Source of the DNA: Candidatus Obscuribacterales bacterium
GTDB lineage: Bacteria; Cyanobacteriota; Vampirovibrionia; Obscuribacterales; Obscuribacteraceae
Length of the DNA stretch: 64,000 nt
Direction: 5' to 3'
Assembly (NCBI GenBank): GCA_020050685.1
Contig: JAGVKG010000013.1
Coordinates: forward strand, 62,001-126,000
The notes under the pieces: generated by a model
Told to the model about the DNA's origin: nothing
Seen by the model: only the letters and a program-made list of their open reading frames with translations
The model's database searches: none
In this document: in pieces, positions 24,990-33,531 of the stretch
How the letters are laid out: each line of letters opens with the position of its first letter
Numbering within the stretch: position 1 is the stretch's first letter
Made by a program: the position numbers and the translations under genes

Positions 24990-27266
24990 TTGGGAGTAAG
25001 TACAAAAATAATTTTTGGTTTTATTACCGTGATTGTCGTCACGGTCTTAACCTTTTTTGCTTATGGACTTTACACCGAATATCAGGTTGGTCATGCGCAG
25101 GCTCGCGACCACCTCAATTCGGCAATCGACAAACTGAAAGACTCATTTCGCCAAGCTGCCAATTACAATGTGGAATTAGCTAGCAAATTGCTCGTCAATC
25201 CGTCGTTCATGGTTTCTTACCAGAGCAAGGATCGCTCTGGTGTTGCAAATGAAATGCAAAGTTTCATCGCGCGCAATTCCTTCTCCGGATTCGTCACGGT
25301 GATCGACGACAATGGTCATATTTTTTATTCAACCGAGACTCCCAACGTTACGGGAATTTCCTTGCGTAACCGCAACGCTGGTGTCGACTTTGTCCTTAGC
25401 AAAGGACAAAACTGGATTGGCCCAATAGCCATGGGTGCAACCGATTCAATTTCTCTGGCGGGCATGGTGCCAATGCCAAGCTTGCAAGGCATTGTCGTTT
25501 GTGGTCAGCCGCTTAACAGTGACTACCTGACCGGTCTTGCCGCAGAGTTAGCGGCTCGCGACGAGAATTTCTCTGGTGCTGAATTGGCGCTCTATTCGAC
25601 CGCAGAAAGCAAAATAATCGCCACGTCAGCAGGACTCTTGCGCGGCAAATCGCCCACGATTATGCAGTTGTCCAAAACACCATTTGGTGAATTTGAAGCG
25701 GACGGTCGATTGTGGGAGCCTTATGTTCTCACACCGAATCCCCAAAAACCAACCGATGCCTTAGGCGTGCTTTTGGTATCAAAGCCAGTGCCGGATCTTT
25801 TAGCACGCGCCAAGGATTTAGCGATTCAAGATGGTATTGCCGCAGCCGCCGCGGTCATATTTGCTTTGATTGTGGCAGCAATTGTGAGTGGACAGATCAA
25901 TTATTCTTTGAAATTTCTTTCCCAAAGAGCGCGTGACTTTGCCGCCCAAAAATCAGCGGTTGAGCCACTCGACAGTTTAAAAGGCGAATTCCTTGAGCTT
26001 GGTGAATTGATGGATACGGCCGTATCATCCTTGCGCACAAGTGTGACTGGGCTAAAAACCCAGATGCTCAAACAAGCCACGGATGAAAAAGAAAAAACGG
26101 AAATGGCCCAGTCAACTTCCACACAACTTGATGCAGTCAATCGCCAGCTTTCCTCCCAAACAAAACAATTGACTGATCTTTCTCGCCAACTAAATTCTGC
26201 CAATCAAAAAATTGTCGAGCAAGATCAAAGCATTCATGCTGTCATGCAAGTATCACCAGACGGAATATTGTTTTTAGATCAAGCCGGCACCATACTTTCT
26301 GCCAATCATATTTTCCTCAATTGGCTTGGCTCAACAGAAGGGGAAATTGCCGGGCGGCATTGTTTTGATTTAGTCAAACGTCCTGGCGAGCCAAAAGACA
26401 CTCCGCCGATTAACCCAGGACAAGTCGACATCCAAAAGCAATTTTTTGCCGACGGCCTTGTCTATCATCACTTGCAAGAAAAAGCCCAGACAGTGCACGC
26501 CAGCCTGCAGCCGGTTAAAGCGGATGATGGATCTGTACGTGGCTACATCATGATTTTGCGCGACAGCGCATTGACAAAAGAAATTGATCAGTTGCGGCAA
26601 GACATTGTCCATATTCTTTCCGATTCGGTGCGCACACCATTGTCGCAAGCAGAAGCGGCATGGGATTCAATTTTGCAAGAAGCATCACAAAACAAAGTTA
26701 GCCCAACTGTTGGGCAGGCACTGGCTCAATTACACAATCACTATGCTCAAATGTCTGGCGTAGCCGACAGCCTTTTGATGATGTATGGCGTGCAAATCCA
26801 ATCCATGCAAAAAGCTCACGAACCGGTAGTCGTCACTCGTTTGCTTGCTGATTGCATGCAAGTAGTTGCGCCACAGGCAGAAGAAAGAAAGTTGCAATTG
26901 GACTACAAGACAGTTACTGGCTTGCCCAATGCCAATGTCGATCGCGAAACCATGAAAAAGGTGCTCGTCGAGTTATTGTCACGCATGATCTCGCTCACTG
27001 CTCCAGGTGGCAAAGTGCGCGTGGAAAACAAATTAAAAGATCGCGACATTCGCATTAGCATTTCAAGCTCCGGCCCACCAATGTCGCAAGAAGAATTACA
27101 AGACATGTTCGTCGGTTTCATCGCCGGCAAACACGCCGAAGAAACTTACAGCTCACGCTTAGCTATGTACCTTGCCCGCAACGCCGTCGAAAGAATGGGC
27201 GGCCGCATCTGGGCAGCTCCAGACGAAGAAGGCAAAGCCGTAATCAACTGCACAATGAGTGTTTAG
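24990..27266 (+). CDS. Membrane sensor resembling a histidine kinase, with degenerate catalytic motifs
   Basis: The TTG start at 24990 has GAGG five bases upstream. The 758-residue protein has a membrane segment (about 5-28), an extracytoplasmic sensor domain (about 30-270), a second membrane segment (about 272-298), coiled coil, and a PAS domain (about 415-535). HisKA-like and HATPase-like regions follow. The phospho-acceptor box reads SDSVRTPL at 544-551, with Asp545 where SHELRTPL has His. The N-box reads VELLSRMISLT without the key Asn, and the G1 Asp of DxGxG is missing (SSSGPPM). It is probably a pseudokinase receptor rather than a phospho-donor. Confidence 0.78.
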   Translation: MGVSTKIIFGFITVIVVTVLTFFAYGLYTEYQVGHAQARDHLNSAIDKLKDSFRQAANYNVELASKLLVNPSFMVSYQSKDRSGVANEMQSFIARNSFSGFVTVIDDNGHIFYSTETPNVTGISLRNRNAGVDFVLSKGQNWIGPIAMGATDSISLAGMVPMPSLQGIVVCGQPLNSDYLTGLAAELAARDENFSGAELALYSTAESKIIATSAGLLRGKSPTIMQLSKTPFGEFEADGRLWEPYVLTPNPQKPTDALGVLLVSKPVPDLLARAKDLAIQDGIAAAAAVIFALIVAAIVSGQINYSLKFLSQRARDFAAQKSAVEPLDSLKGEFLELGELMDTAVSSLRTSVTGLKTQMLKQATDEKEKTEMAQSTSTQLDAVNRQLSSQTKQLTDLSRQLNSANQKIVEQDQSIHAVMQVSPDGILFLDQAGTILSANHIFLNWLGSTEGEIAGRHCFDLVKRPGEPKDTPPINPGQVDIQKQFFADGLVYHHLQEKAQTVHASLQPVKADDGSVRGYIMILRDSALTKEIDQLRQDIVHILSDSVRTPLSQAEAAWDSILQEASQNKVSPTVGQALAQLHNHYAQMSGVADSLLMMYGVQIQSMQKAHEPVVVTRLLADCMQVVAPQAEERKLQLDYKTVTGLPNANVDRETMKKVLVELLSRMISLTAPGGKVRVENKLKDRDIRISISSSGPPMSQEELQDMFVGFIAGKHAEETYSSRLAMYLARNAVERMGGRIWAAPDEEGKAVINCTMSV

Positions 27267-27271
27267 GCGCA

Positions 27272-27757
27272 TTACAAAGCAGCAGAGCGAGCCAGCATAT
27301 TGGTCGCATCGTCTTCTCTTCCCATGCGGCGCAGGAGTTCGGCGTGCTGTTTTAGATGGTGGAGCAAATCCGGATGATTCGCTCCTAAAAGTTTTTCTTT
27401 GATTGTCAAAGATTTTGCATACAGTGGTTCGGCTTCGTCGAAGCGGCTTTTGGCGCTGTATAAAACGGCCAGGTTGTATAAGTTGCGGGCAACTTCCAGG
27501 CTCTCGTTGCCGAATAATTTCTCGTTGATTGCTAGCGCGCGCTTGTAGTGATCTTCGGCAAAAGCGTATTTTCCTTGGCTGTGATACAAAGCAGCCAAGT
27601 TATTCAAACTTGTGGCGCGTCTGGGATCTTCTTGGGGAAAACTTTCAGACAGTTTCATAGCGTCAAGAAAACGTAGCTCGGCTTGGGCCAAACGTCTTTG
27701 TTCAAAGAGTTTGCCGCCCTCGTCAATTAGCTCTTGCCATGATTTCTCTTCTGTCAT
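27272..27757 (-). CDS. TPR protein (kinesin-light-chain-like repeats)
   Basis: This 161-residue protein consists mainly of tetratricopeptide repeats: AQAELRFLDAMKLSE, SLNNLAALYHSQGKYAFAEDHYKRALAINEKLFG, NLYNLAVLYSAKSRFDEAEPLYAKSLTIKEKLLG, and a fourth partial repeat. The LNNLAxLY...AxxxYxxALxIxE pattern is that of TPR_10/TPR_12 units. It probably mediates protein binding; the partner is unknown. It is convergent with the sensor gene and 31 bp downstream of mnmG on the same strand. Confidence 0.85.
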   Translation of the reverse strand: MTEEKSWQELIDEGGKLFEQRRLAQAELRFLDAMKLSESFPQEDPRRATSLNNLAALYHSQGKYAFAEDHYKRALAINEKLFGNESLEVARNLYNLAVLYSAKSRFDEAEPLYAKSLTIKEKLLGANHPDLLHHLKQHAELLRRMGREDDATNMLARSAAL

Positions 27758-27788
27758 TTAAAAATCCTGCCAATCAAACAATTATCCG

Positions 27789-29723
27789 TTACGACGAAAC
27801 TGCAGCGGCAACTGTTTGCCCGGCAGACGCAGCCAGGGCTTGTTTATCTTTGTAGGCTTGATTGCGGCGGCGCGTTTCTAGCCAGACGAGAAGCACAGAT
27901 ACATCGGCCGGGCTGACGCCGCCAATGCGCGCAGCTTGTCCGAGAGTTTCCGGGCGAACACGATTCAATTTTTCTCTTGCTTCTTTAGCGAGATTCTCAA
28001 ATGCGAGATAATCGAGATCTGAAGGCAGTTTAACGCCATCAAGTTTTTCTGCTTGAGCAACTTGTGACTTTTGCCGTTCGATGTATCCTGCATATTTGAT
28101 TTCGGTTTCTACTTCCTGATGCCAGGCGAATTTCTTTCCTGGAGATGCAGGACTAAGCGTTTCAATTACTTCGTAAGGAACGCGTGGACGCCTGAGCAAT
28201 TCTTCCAGTGATACATTTTGTTTGAGTGATTCGTCGTGCTTGGCTAAAAGCTCATCACATTCTTTGCTTGGATGTATGCGCGTTTGGCTCAAGCGCTTGA
28301 ACTCGGCTTTGATCTCTTCTTGTTTGTTCGCAAACAATTGCCAACGATAATCATCAACCATGCCGATTTCACGCCCAATTGGCGTCAAGCGCAGATCAGC
28401 ATTATCTTGTCTCAGCAAAAGTCTATATTCAGAACGCGAGGTCATCATCCGATATGGCTCACCAATTTCTTTGGTCACCAGATCGTCAATTAACGTTGCT
28501 GTGTAACTCGACGAGCGTTCAAGGATAAACGGATCTTTCTCTTGCACAAAACGAGCAGCATTGATACCAGCCATCAAACCTTGGGCTGCGGCTTCTTCGT
28601 AACCGCTTGTGCCAAGCATTTGCCCAGCAGCAAAAAATCCTTTCAAGTCTTTAGACATCAAAGCATGTGTAAATTGAATCGCTGGCAAATAGTCATATTC
28701 AACTGCATATGCTGGTCTAATCATTTGAGCATTTTCCAGACCAGGCAATGAGTGAACAATTTGCGCTTGCACAGCAATCGGCAAACTTGTCGAACAACCT
28801 TGCAAATAAACTTCGTAAGTGTTGCGCCCTTCCGGCTCTAAAAAGAGACCATGTGAATCTTTATCAGCAAAACGTACGACTTTGTCTTCAATCGAAGGAC
28901 AGTAGCGTGGTCCGACACCATGAATCATGCCAGAGTACATTGGCGATTCGTGTAAATTGGCGCGAATAATTTCGTGCGTCTTCTCTGTTGTGCGCGTTTG
29001 GTGGCACGGCAACTGTTCGCGCACCGGACGCTTATCTAAAAACGAGAAAAAAGAAAGCTTCTCATCACCAGGCACATAAACCAGATCGGTATAGTCAATC
29101 GTACGTCCATCAATACGCGGCGGGGTGCCCGTCTTCAGGCGATCCATTTTGAATCCCAGCGCCTTCAAACATCCGGACAAACCAATTGAAGGAAACTCAC
29201 CAGCCCGACCAGCCGGCTGAGTCTCGCGCCCAATCCAAATTGTTCCTTCTAAAAATGTCCCAGCACAAAGCACAACTGCATTACAGGACAAGCGCTCACC
29301 AAAACCAAGTTGCACGCCGGCGACGCGTTCGCCCTCAGTGAGAAATGCCACCACCATGCCTTGACGCAAAGTAACATTCGGCAAAGTTTCCATGAAATCT
29401 TTCATCCAAGCCGAATATTCACGCTTGTCTGATTGAGCGCGCAGCGATTGCACAGCTGGACCGCGACTGGAATTAAGCATGCGCATTTGCAAATAAGTTG
29501 CATCAGCAGCAATGCCCATCACACCGCCGAGCGCATCAATTTCTTTCACCAAATGCGATTTGCCTGGACCACCAACAGCGGGATTGCAAGGCATTGCCCC
29601 AATCGTATCCAGATTCACAGCCAAAAGCAGAGTGCGGCAGCCCAATTTAGCAGAGGCATACGCAGCTTCACAGCCGGCATGACCGCCGCCAATTACAATC
29701 ACATCAAAATCGCTGGATAACAC
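27789..29723 (-). CDS. mnmG: tRNA uridine-5-carboxymethylaminomethyl modification enzyme MnmG
   Basis: FAD-dependent partner of MnmE that installs carboxymethylaminomethyl at U34 of several tRNAs. The 644-residue protein has the dinucleotide site DVIVIGGGHAGCEAA at residues 8-22, NPAVGGPGKSHLVKEIDALGG, RGPAVQSLRAQSDK, SGYEEAAAQGLMAGINA, and the C-terminal helical domain with GVSPADVSVLLVWLE. It starts with GTG. The GGAG seven bases upstream is provided by the end of a dispersed hairpin element (copy 3). Confidence 0.96.
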   Translation of the reverse strand: MLSSDFDVIVIGGGHAGCEAAYASAKLGCRTLLLAVNLDTIGAMPCNPAVGGPGKSHLVKEIDALGGVMGIAADATYLQMRMLNSSRGPAVQSLRAQSDKREYSAWMKDFMETLPNVTLRQGMVVAFLTEGERVAGVQLGFGERLSCNAVVLCAGTFLEGTIWIGRETQPAGRAGEFPSIGLSGCLKALGFKMDRLKTGTPPRIDGRTIDYTDLVYVPGDEKLSFFSFLDKRPVREQLPCHQTRTTEKTHEIIRANLHESPMYSGMIHGVGPRYCPSIEDKVVRFADKDSHGLFLEPEGRNTYEVYLQGCSTSLPIAVQAQIVHSLPGLENAQMIRPAYAVEYDYLPAIQFTHALMSKDLKGFFAAGQMLGTSGYEEAAAQGLMAGINAARFVQEKDPFILERSSSYTATLIDDLVTKEIGEPYRMMTSRSEYRLLLRQDNADLRLTPIGREIGMVDDYRWQLFANKQEEIKAEFKRLSQTRIHPSKECDELLAKHDESLKQNVSLEELLRRPRVPYEVIETLSPASPGKKFAWHQEVETEIKYAGYIERQKSQVAQAEKLDGVKLPSDLDYLAFENLAKEAREKLNRVRPETLGQAARIGGVSPADVSVLLVWLETRRRNQAYKDKQALAASAGQTVAAAVSS

Positions 29724-29724
29724 T

Positions 29725-29804
29725 TAATCGCTCCGTCGCCTAACGGCTCCTCCGCTCTTTTCGACGCTCGCTGCAGATTGCTCGTCGCAATCTTACGTTC
29801 GCTG
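29725..29804 (-). repeat. Covarying hairpin element, copy 3 (mnmG leader)
   Basis: Full copy in sense with mnmG and directly abutting it. Hairpin 1 on the plus strand is AGATTGC (29775-29781), TCGTC, GCAATCT (29787-29793), giving a sense loop GACGA, the only departure from GAGGA. The second hairpin is short (GCC/GGC). The terminal CGGAGCGATTAA places GGAG seven bases before the GTG start. Confidence 0.85.
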
Positions 29805-29856
29805 GCTTGGCGCTCGTCTCCGTCGCCAGTCAAGAGATAATAGCAAAAAGGGGTAT

Positions 29857-29885
29857 TTGACGTCAGCAATTTGGCTTGCTACAAA
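29857..29885 (+). promoter_or_regulatory. Promoter of the CYCGC-protein gene
   Basis: TTGACG (29857-29862), a 17-bp spacer and TACAAA (29880-29885) form a good sigma-70-type promoter. It would start transcription about 50 bp before the ATG at 29942. Confidence 0.5.
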
Positions 29886-29941
29886 TAAGTTCATGAGTTT
29901 AAGATTAGAATTAGAGAGATAAGGCAATTCAGCGGGAAATC

Positions 29942-30520
29942 ATGGGAAACATCAAGAAATTCAGCCTGGCCTTGGGTGCGCTCCTTTTAATCCAATTGGT
30001 GCCTACGCCTCAATTGGCATTGATGCCTGCCACCGCTGCCGAATCGGTTAAGAGCAAAGTGGCTGCCAGCGGCAAAGAAGAGCTGGCACCAGTATTAGAT
30101 CCCAGCAGCTTTGTTGGTCTGGCTCAAATGGGTTATGCCGCAGCCAAGGGCTGTCCACAAATAATCGCCCACATTTTTTGCTATTGCGGCTGCGACATTA
30201 CCGATAATCACTCATCACTTTTGGATTGTTTTACAGGTATGCATGGCGTTGACTGCCACATTTGCCAGGAAGAAGCATTGCAAGCACTGCGCCAGTATAG
30301 AAGTGGTGATTCGCTAGCAGTGATTCAGCAATCGATTGATGAAGGTTACTCATCCAAATATCCGTTTAAAGATCCGACGCCAGCGCTGAAGAAATACTTA
30401 GCCACCCGCCTTTGGCACCCACAAGGTCAGGCTGCCAGCAAGGCACCGGCCAATTTGGGCAGCAATCCAGAGCCGAATCATGGCAGTTGCTGTGGCGAAA
30501 AAGACAAGGAAAAGAAGTAA
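29942..30520 (+). CDS. Secreted CYCGC-motif protein
   Basis: This 192-residue protein has an N-terminal signal peptide (FSLALGALLLIQLVPTPQLALMPATAA). It carries the cysteine block HIFCYCGCDITDNHSSLLDCFTG followed by HGVDCHICQEEAL, the signature of the PCYCGC-motif family. The family is found in exported or lipid-anchored proteins; metal binding is often suspected but not shown, to my knowledge. The C-terminus is low-complexity with a further CC pair. It has its own promoter. Confidence 0.8.
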   Translation: MGNIKKFSLALGALLLIQLVPTPQLALMPATAAESVKSKVAASGKEELAPVLDPSSFVGLAQMGYAAAKGCPQIIAHIFCYCGCDITDNHSSLLDCFTGMHGVDCHICQEEALQALRQYRSGDSLAVIQQSIDEGYSSKYPFKDPTPALKKYLATRLWHPQGQAASKAPANLGSNPEPNHGSCCGEKDKEKK

Positions 30521-30649
30521 TTACTTCGTATTGGCACGTATTGGCTAAATTAGAAATTCGCCTTACTCTCAAGGAGTAATCTGGCGCAATCATCAGCGGG
30601 ACAAATTACGAGGCCGCAGCCAGAAAATCCTTTAGCCAAGGTAAGCGCA

Positions 30650-31366
30650 ATGTCATCTCCGGCAACTCACGATTCAACAATAAAAGCCTCCAAGAAATGG
30701 GAGCCTTCTTTTGAATTTCAGTTTCCCCAGGATCTCAATGCCATGGCAGCGCGAACCCTGTGGAAAGAATGGTCGAAAGAAAACGCAGAGAAATACATTG
30801 GCGAAGCAAGAAAGAGAAAAGCCGAGAGCCTGCATATTTCTGCCAATGAAATTGCCCGCGGACCAAATGAAGAACACGCTTTCTTGCATTTGTCAGCAAT
30901 GGGCTATGAATCACAAAAACTTTCCAAAGTTGGCTCGGGCCTAACAACGCGCGCCGCTGGAGTAGCAGCAGAAATTGTCGAGCTCGCCGCTCCTGCCTGG
31001 AATCACAAATGGAATCAAGCCTTCAAAGAAGAAAGCAATGCTGACTTATTCAATAATGTATCCGGTGCAGATATTGCTTGTGCACTAGCGAAAGAAAAGC
31101 AGAAAGAAAAACTTTCTGACACAGACAAACAAGAGTTTCTCAATCGAGTGGCAGACAAAATTGTCGATGCCTCAGTTGCCACAAACTTCAAGCAAGTGTT
31201 TGTCGACAGAAAAGCACCGGAGATGTTTATTCTGGAATCGACGAATGTGCTCCTGGAAAAAACGCATGACAGCCTATCGTCCGCCAAACAAGCCTTTTCT
31301 GCATTCGTGAAAGATTTAAAAAAGAAAGTCATCGTCCGTCGGGTCGACTTGCCAAACACTTTCTAG
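30650..31366 (+). CDS. Protein of unknown function, helical and charged
   Basis: ATG 30650 follows AGGTAAG. The 238-residue product has no signal peptide or membrane segment. It is rich in Lys, Glu and Ala, with several predicted helices (SKENAEKYIGEARKRKAESL, ADIACALAKEKQKEKL, a C-terminal KQAFSAFVKDLKKK). I recognise no family or motif. It is convergent with murF, with a structured repeat element between them. Confidence 0.65.
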   Translation: MSSPATHDSTIKASKKWEPSFEFQFPQDLNAMAARTLWKEWSKENAEKYIGEARKRKAESLHISANEIARGPNEEHAFLHLSAMGYESQKLSKVGSGLTTRAAGVAAEIVELAAPAWNHKWNQAFKEESNADLFNNVSGADIACALAKEKQKEKLSDTDKQEFLNRVADKIVDASVATNFKQVFVDRKAPEMFILESTNVLLEKTHDSLSSAKQAFSAFVKDLKKKVIVRRVDLPNTF

Positions 31367-31385
31367 CAAGCCTGTAGGCATAGCT

Positions 31386-31590
31386 GTCTGGTCTCCTTGG
31401 CCTAAGTAATTTTCTTCTTTAATCAAAGTCATAATATATGATGACTTTTAATCTACTGCAAAAAAGTTCAATTGTCCCAAAAGCAGCATCCGTTGTGCTT
31501 TTCAAAGGGGCGCCAAGAACCATGATAAGTCATCAAATATTATGACCAAACCTAGGCAGCGAAAGCACTGGGCTTGTCCTCTTATTTAGC
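31386..31590. repeat. Long-inverted-repeat element, copy A
   Basis: GTCATAATATATGATGACTT (31428-31447) and the complement of 31527-31546 agree at 19 of 20 positions, so the arms can form a near-perfect 20-bp stem around about 79 nt. Each arm is itself quasi-palindromic (GTCAT...ATGAC). An inner hairpin AAAAGCA/TGCTTTT lies in the core. The flanks GTCTGGT and CCAAACCTAGGCAG recur in copy B at 59336-59500. It fills the gap between two convergent genes and could be a MITE-like element or a structured RNA. Confidence 0.65.
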
Positions 31591-31621
31591 CGAACTGCTT
31601 TTCGGCCAATGGGGAAACGAG

Positions 31622-32992
31622 CTATCCCTGCACCAGATGCAATACTAAATGATCAAGCTGGGCACAACGAGAGCCTTTGATCAATACAGCAGCATCTTTG
31701 GCTAAACGCCTGTCGAGCCATCCTTGTGCTTCACTTTGATCGGAACACGCCACTACTTCAAATTTTGCGCCGCCAGATCCGTCCGCAATATTTTTCGCAA
31801 TAGCGCCAACTGTTATCAAGGCAGAGATATTTTTGTTTCTGATCCAAGTACCAAGCTCGCGATGCAATTTTTCTGTCTCATCACCAAGCTCGGCCAGTTC
31901 ACCTAAGACGACAAATTTTTGTGCCTGCGGAAAAGCTCTTTGATCGACAAAAGCCTCAATGGCTGTTTTAACAGAATCAGGATTGGCATTGTAAGACTCA
32001 TCAACAATCACTGCACCACTTTGACTGACTTTGCGCACGCCGCGTCCGGATACCGGGCTATATTGACGCAAGCCGTTTGCCAACTTGCTGTCATCAGCAC
32101 CAAGCAGCTTGCCAACCATGAGAGCACACCAAGCGTCTTGCAAATGCGATGCTCCATGAGCTTTGACAAAAAACTCCGTCTTAGAATCAGACAAAGCAAA
32201 GTGCGTTCCTTCCGGATCGACAGAAGTAACTTTGATGCCACCATGATCAAAAACCACTTTCTTGCCAGTGAAGACATGATTGGCTCGCTTCATCAACGGC
32301 TCAGTCGGTTGACCAATCACCGCCACTGCACCACCGGGATCCATTTCTTCCAGAAGCTCGCACTTGGCTTGAATAATTGCATCCAGACTTGCAAGACGTC
32401 CCAAATGCGCCGTGCCAACATTGACAATCACACCAATGTCCACCAAGGCAGTTCTGGCCAACATACCAATTTCACCTGCGGCACGCATAGCCAGCTCCAA
32501 GATCAAGACCTCCGTATTCTCCGGCATGGCCAAAATGGTTTTCGCCAAACCAATTTCGTTATTCTCATTGGCTTGTGATTTATGCATTCGAGCAAAGGCT
32601 GCCACCACACTGGCACACATTTCCTTGGTTGTCGTCTTGCCGGAAGATCCGGTAATTGCCACCACTTTTGGCTGGCATCTCAATCGCCAGGCGCGCGCCA
32701 GGTCGTGATAGGCTGCCAAAGTATCGCCGACAGCAATTAACGGAAATTGCTGATTACCAATGGCATAGCCTTGTCGTTCTTGCACAATGCAACCAATCGC
32801 ACCACGCGTAAATGCATCGGCAATAAAATCGTGCCCATCAAAATTCTCACCCACCAGAGCCAAATACCATTGACCTTCGGAAAGTGTCCGCGTATCCGAG
32901 CAAATGGCGCCGGCACAGTCAGGCATCATGCCTTGAGCCAAGCGCCCCTTAGTGATTTCTAAAACTTCTTCGGCAGCAAATTGAGCAGTCAT
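31622..32992 (-). CDS. murF: UDP-N-acetylmuramoyl-tripeptide--D-alanyl-D-alanine ligase
   Basis: Cytoplasmic ATP-dependent ligase that completes the peptidoglycan pentapeptide (EC 6.3.2.10). The ATG at 32992, eight bases after GGA, gives 456 residues; TTG 32998 is an alternative. Landmarks are SDTRTLSEGQWYLALVGENFDGHDF (N-terminal substrate domain), the P-loop AITGSSGKTTTKE, NENNEIGLAKTIL, and GRGVRKVSQSGAVIVDESYNANPDS. Other mur genes are not nearby. Confidence 0.95.
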   Translation of the reverse strand: MTAQFAAEEVLEITKGRLAQGMMPDCAGAICSDTRTLSEGQWYLALVGENFDGHDFIADAFTRGAIGCIVQERQGYAIGNQQFPLIAVGDTLAAYHDLARAWRLRCQPKVVAITGSSGKTTTKEMCASVVAAFARMHKSQANENNEIGLAKTILAMPENTEVLILELAMRAAGEIGMLARTALVDIGVIVNVGTAHLGRLASLDAIIQAKCELLEEMDPGGAVAVIGQPTEPLMKRANHVFTGKKVVFDHGGIKVTSVDPEGTHFALSDSKTEFFVKAHGASHLQDAWCALMVGKLLGADDSKLANGLRQYSPVSGRGVRKVSQSGAVIVDESYNANPDSVKTAIEAFVDQRAFPQAQKFVVLGELAELGDETEKLHRELGTWIRNKNISALITVGAIAKNIADGSGGAKFEVVACSDQSEAQGWLDRRLAKDAAVLIKGSRCAQLDHLVLHLVQG

Positions 32993-33035
32993 TGCCAATT
33001 CCTATAATTTCTACGCTGAACAATTATATAAAAAA

Positions 33036-33057
33036 AGGGCCAGCCAAAGCTGACCCT
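33036..33057 (-). terminator. Rho-independent terminator before murF
   Basis: On the minus strand AGGGTCAGC, loop TTTG, GCTGGCCCT form a 9-bp stem with one G.U pair, followed directly by seven T. It lies 21 bp after the small gene at 33079-33273, so murF must have its own promoter or rely on read-through. Confidence 0.88.
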
Positions 33058-33078
33058 GTAAATTTTCGCAGAACGCTA

Positions 33079-33273
33079 CTATTTAGCTAGTGCTACGGGT
33101 TCCTTCGTTTCCGACTGAGTCGAAGCGATTGCCTGGCTTTGCTCACCACCCGTTTTCTTTGCTTCGCTTTTTTGTCTCTCGCTAATCGCTCTAGACAACA
33201 GTCTGGACGCAAAGTTGTTTGGTCTTGCCTGGGCTCCCGTCATATCAGGTTGTATGTCCGAATTGGTAGACAT
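33079..33273 (-). CDS. Small protein of unknown function
   Basis: ATG 33273 follows GGAGGA at about 10 bases; TTG 33279 is an alternative. The 64-residue product is polar and likely disordered: it is Gln/Ser/Thr/Lys-rich, with an SRLLSRAISERQKSEAKK helix. A strong terminator right after it supports a real, separately expressed gene. No family recognised. Confidence 0.55.
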   Translation of the reverse strand: MSTNSDIQPDMTGAQARPNNFASRLLSRAISERQKSEAKKTGGEQSQAIASTQSETKEPVALAK

Positions 33274-33531
33274 ATACAATTGTCCTCCATCGTTTATGCG
33301 CTAGTTGCCTTTTGGTTCTACGCTTCATATGCCGTCTTCACGGCAAAATGTTATCCGAATAGTCACTTATTGGCAACCCTTTAGGCAATACCTAAGCTGG
33401 TTTTAACCCTCTTCTCCACATAAGAAGATTTAGCGAGCACAATTGAGAGCAAAAATTCGTCACGCGAGAGGCAATTTGCTTGATGGGACTTAGCAAATGC
33501 GCCACAATATTCACGACGATGGAGAGTCACG

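Noticed and set aside
31919-32578. 219-codon plus-strand ORF
   Set aside because: It is antisense to the well-supported murF and has no recognisable family.
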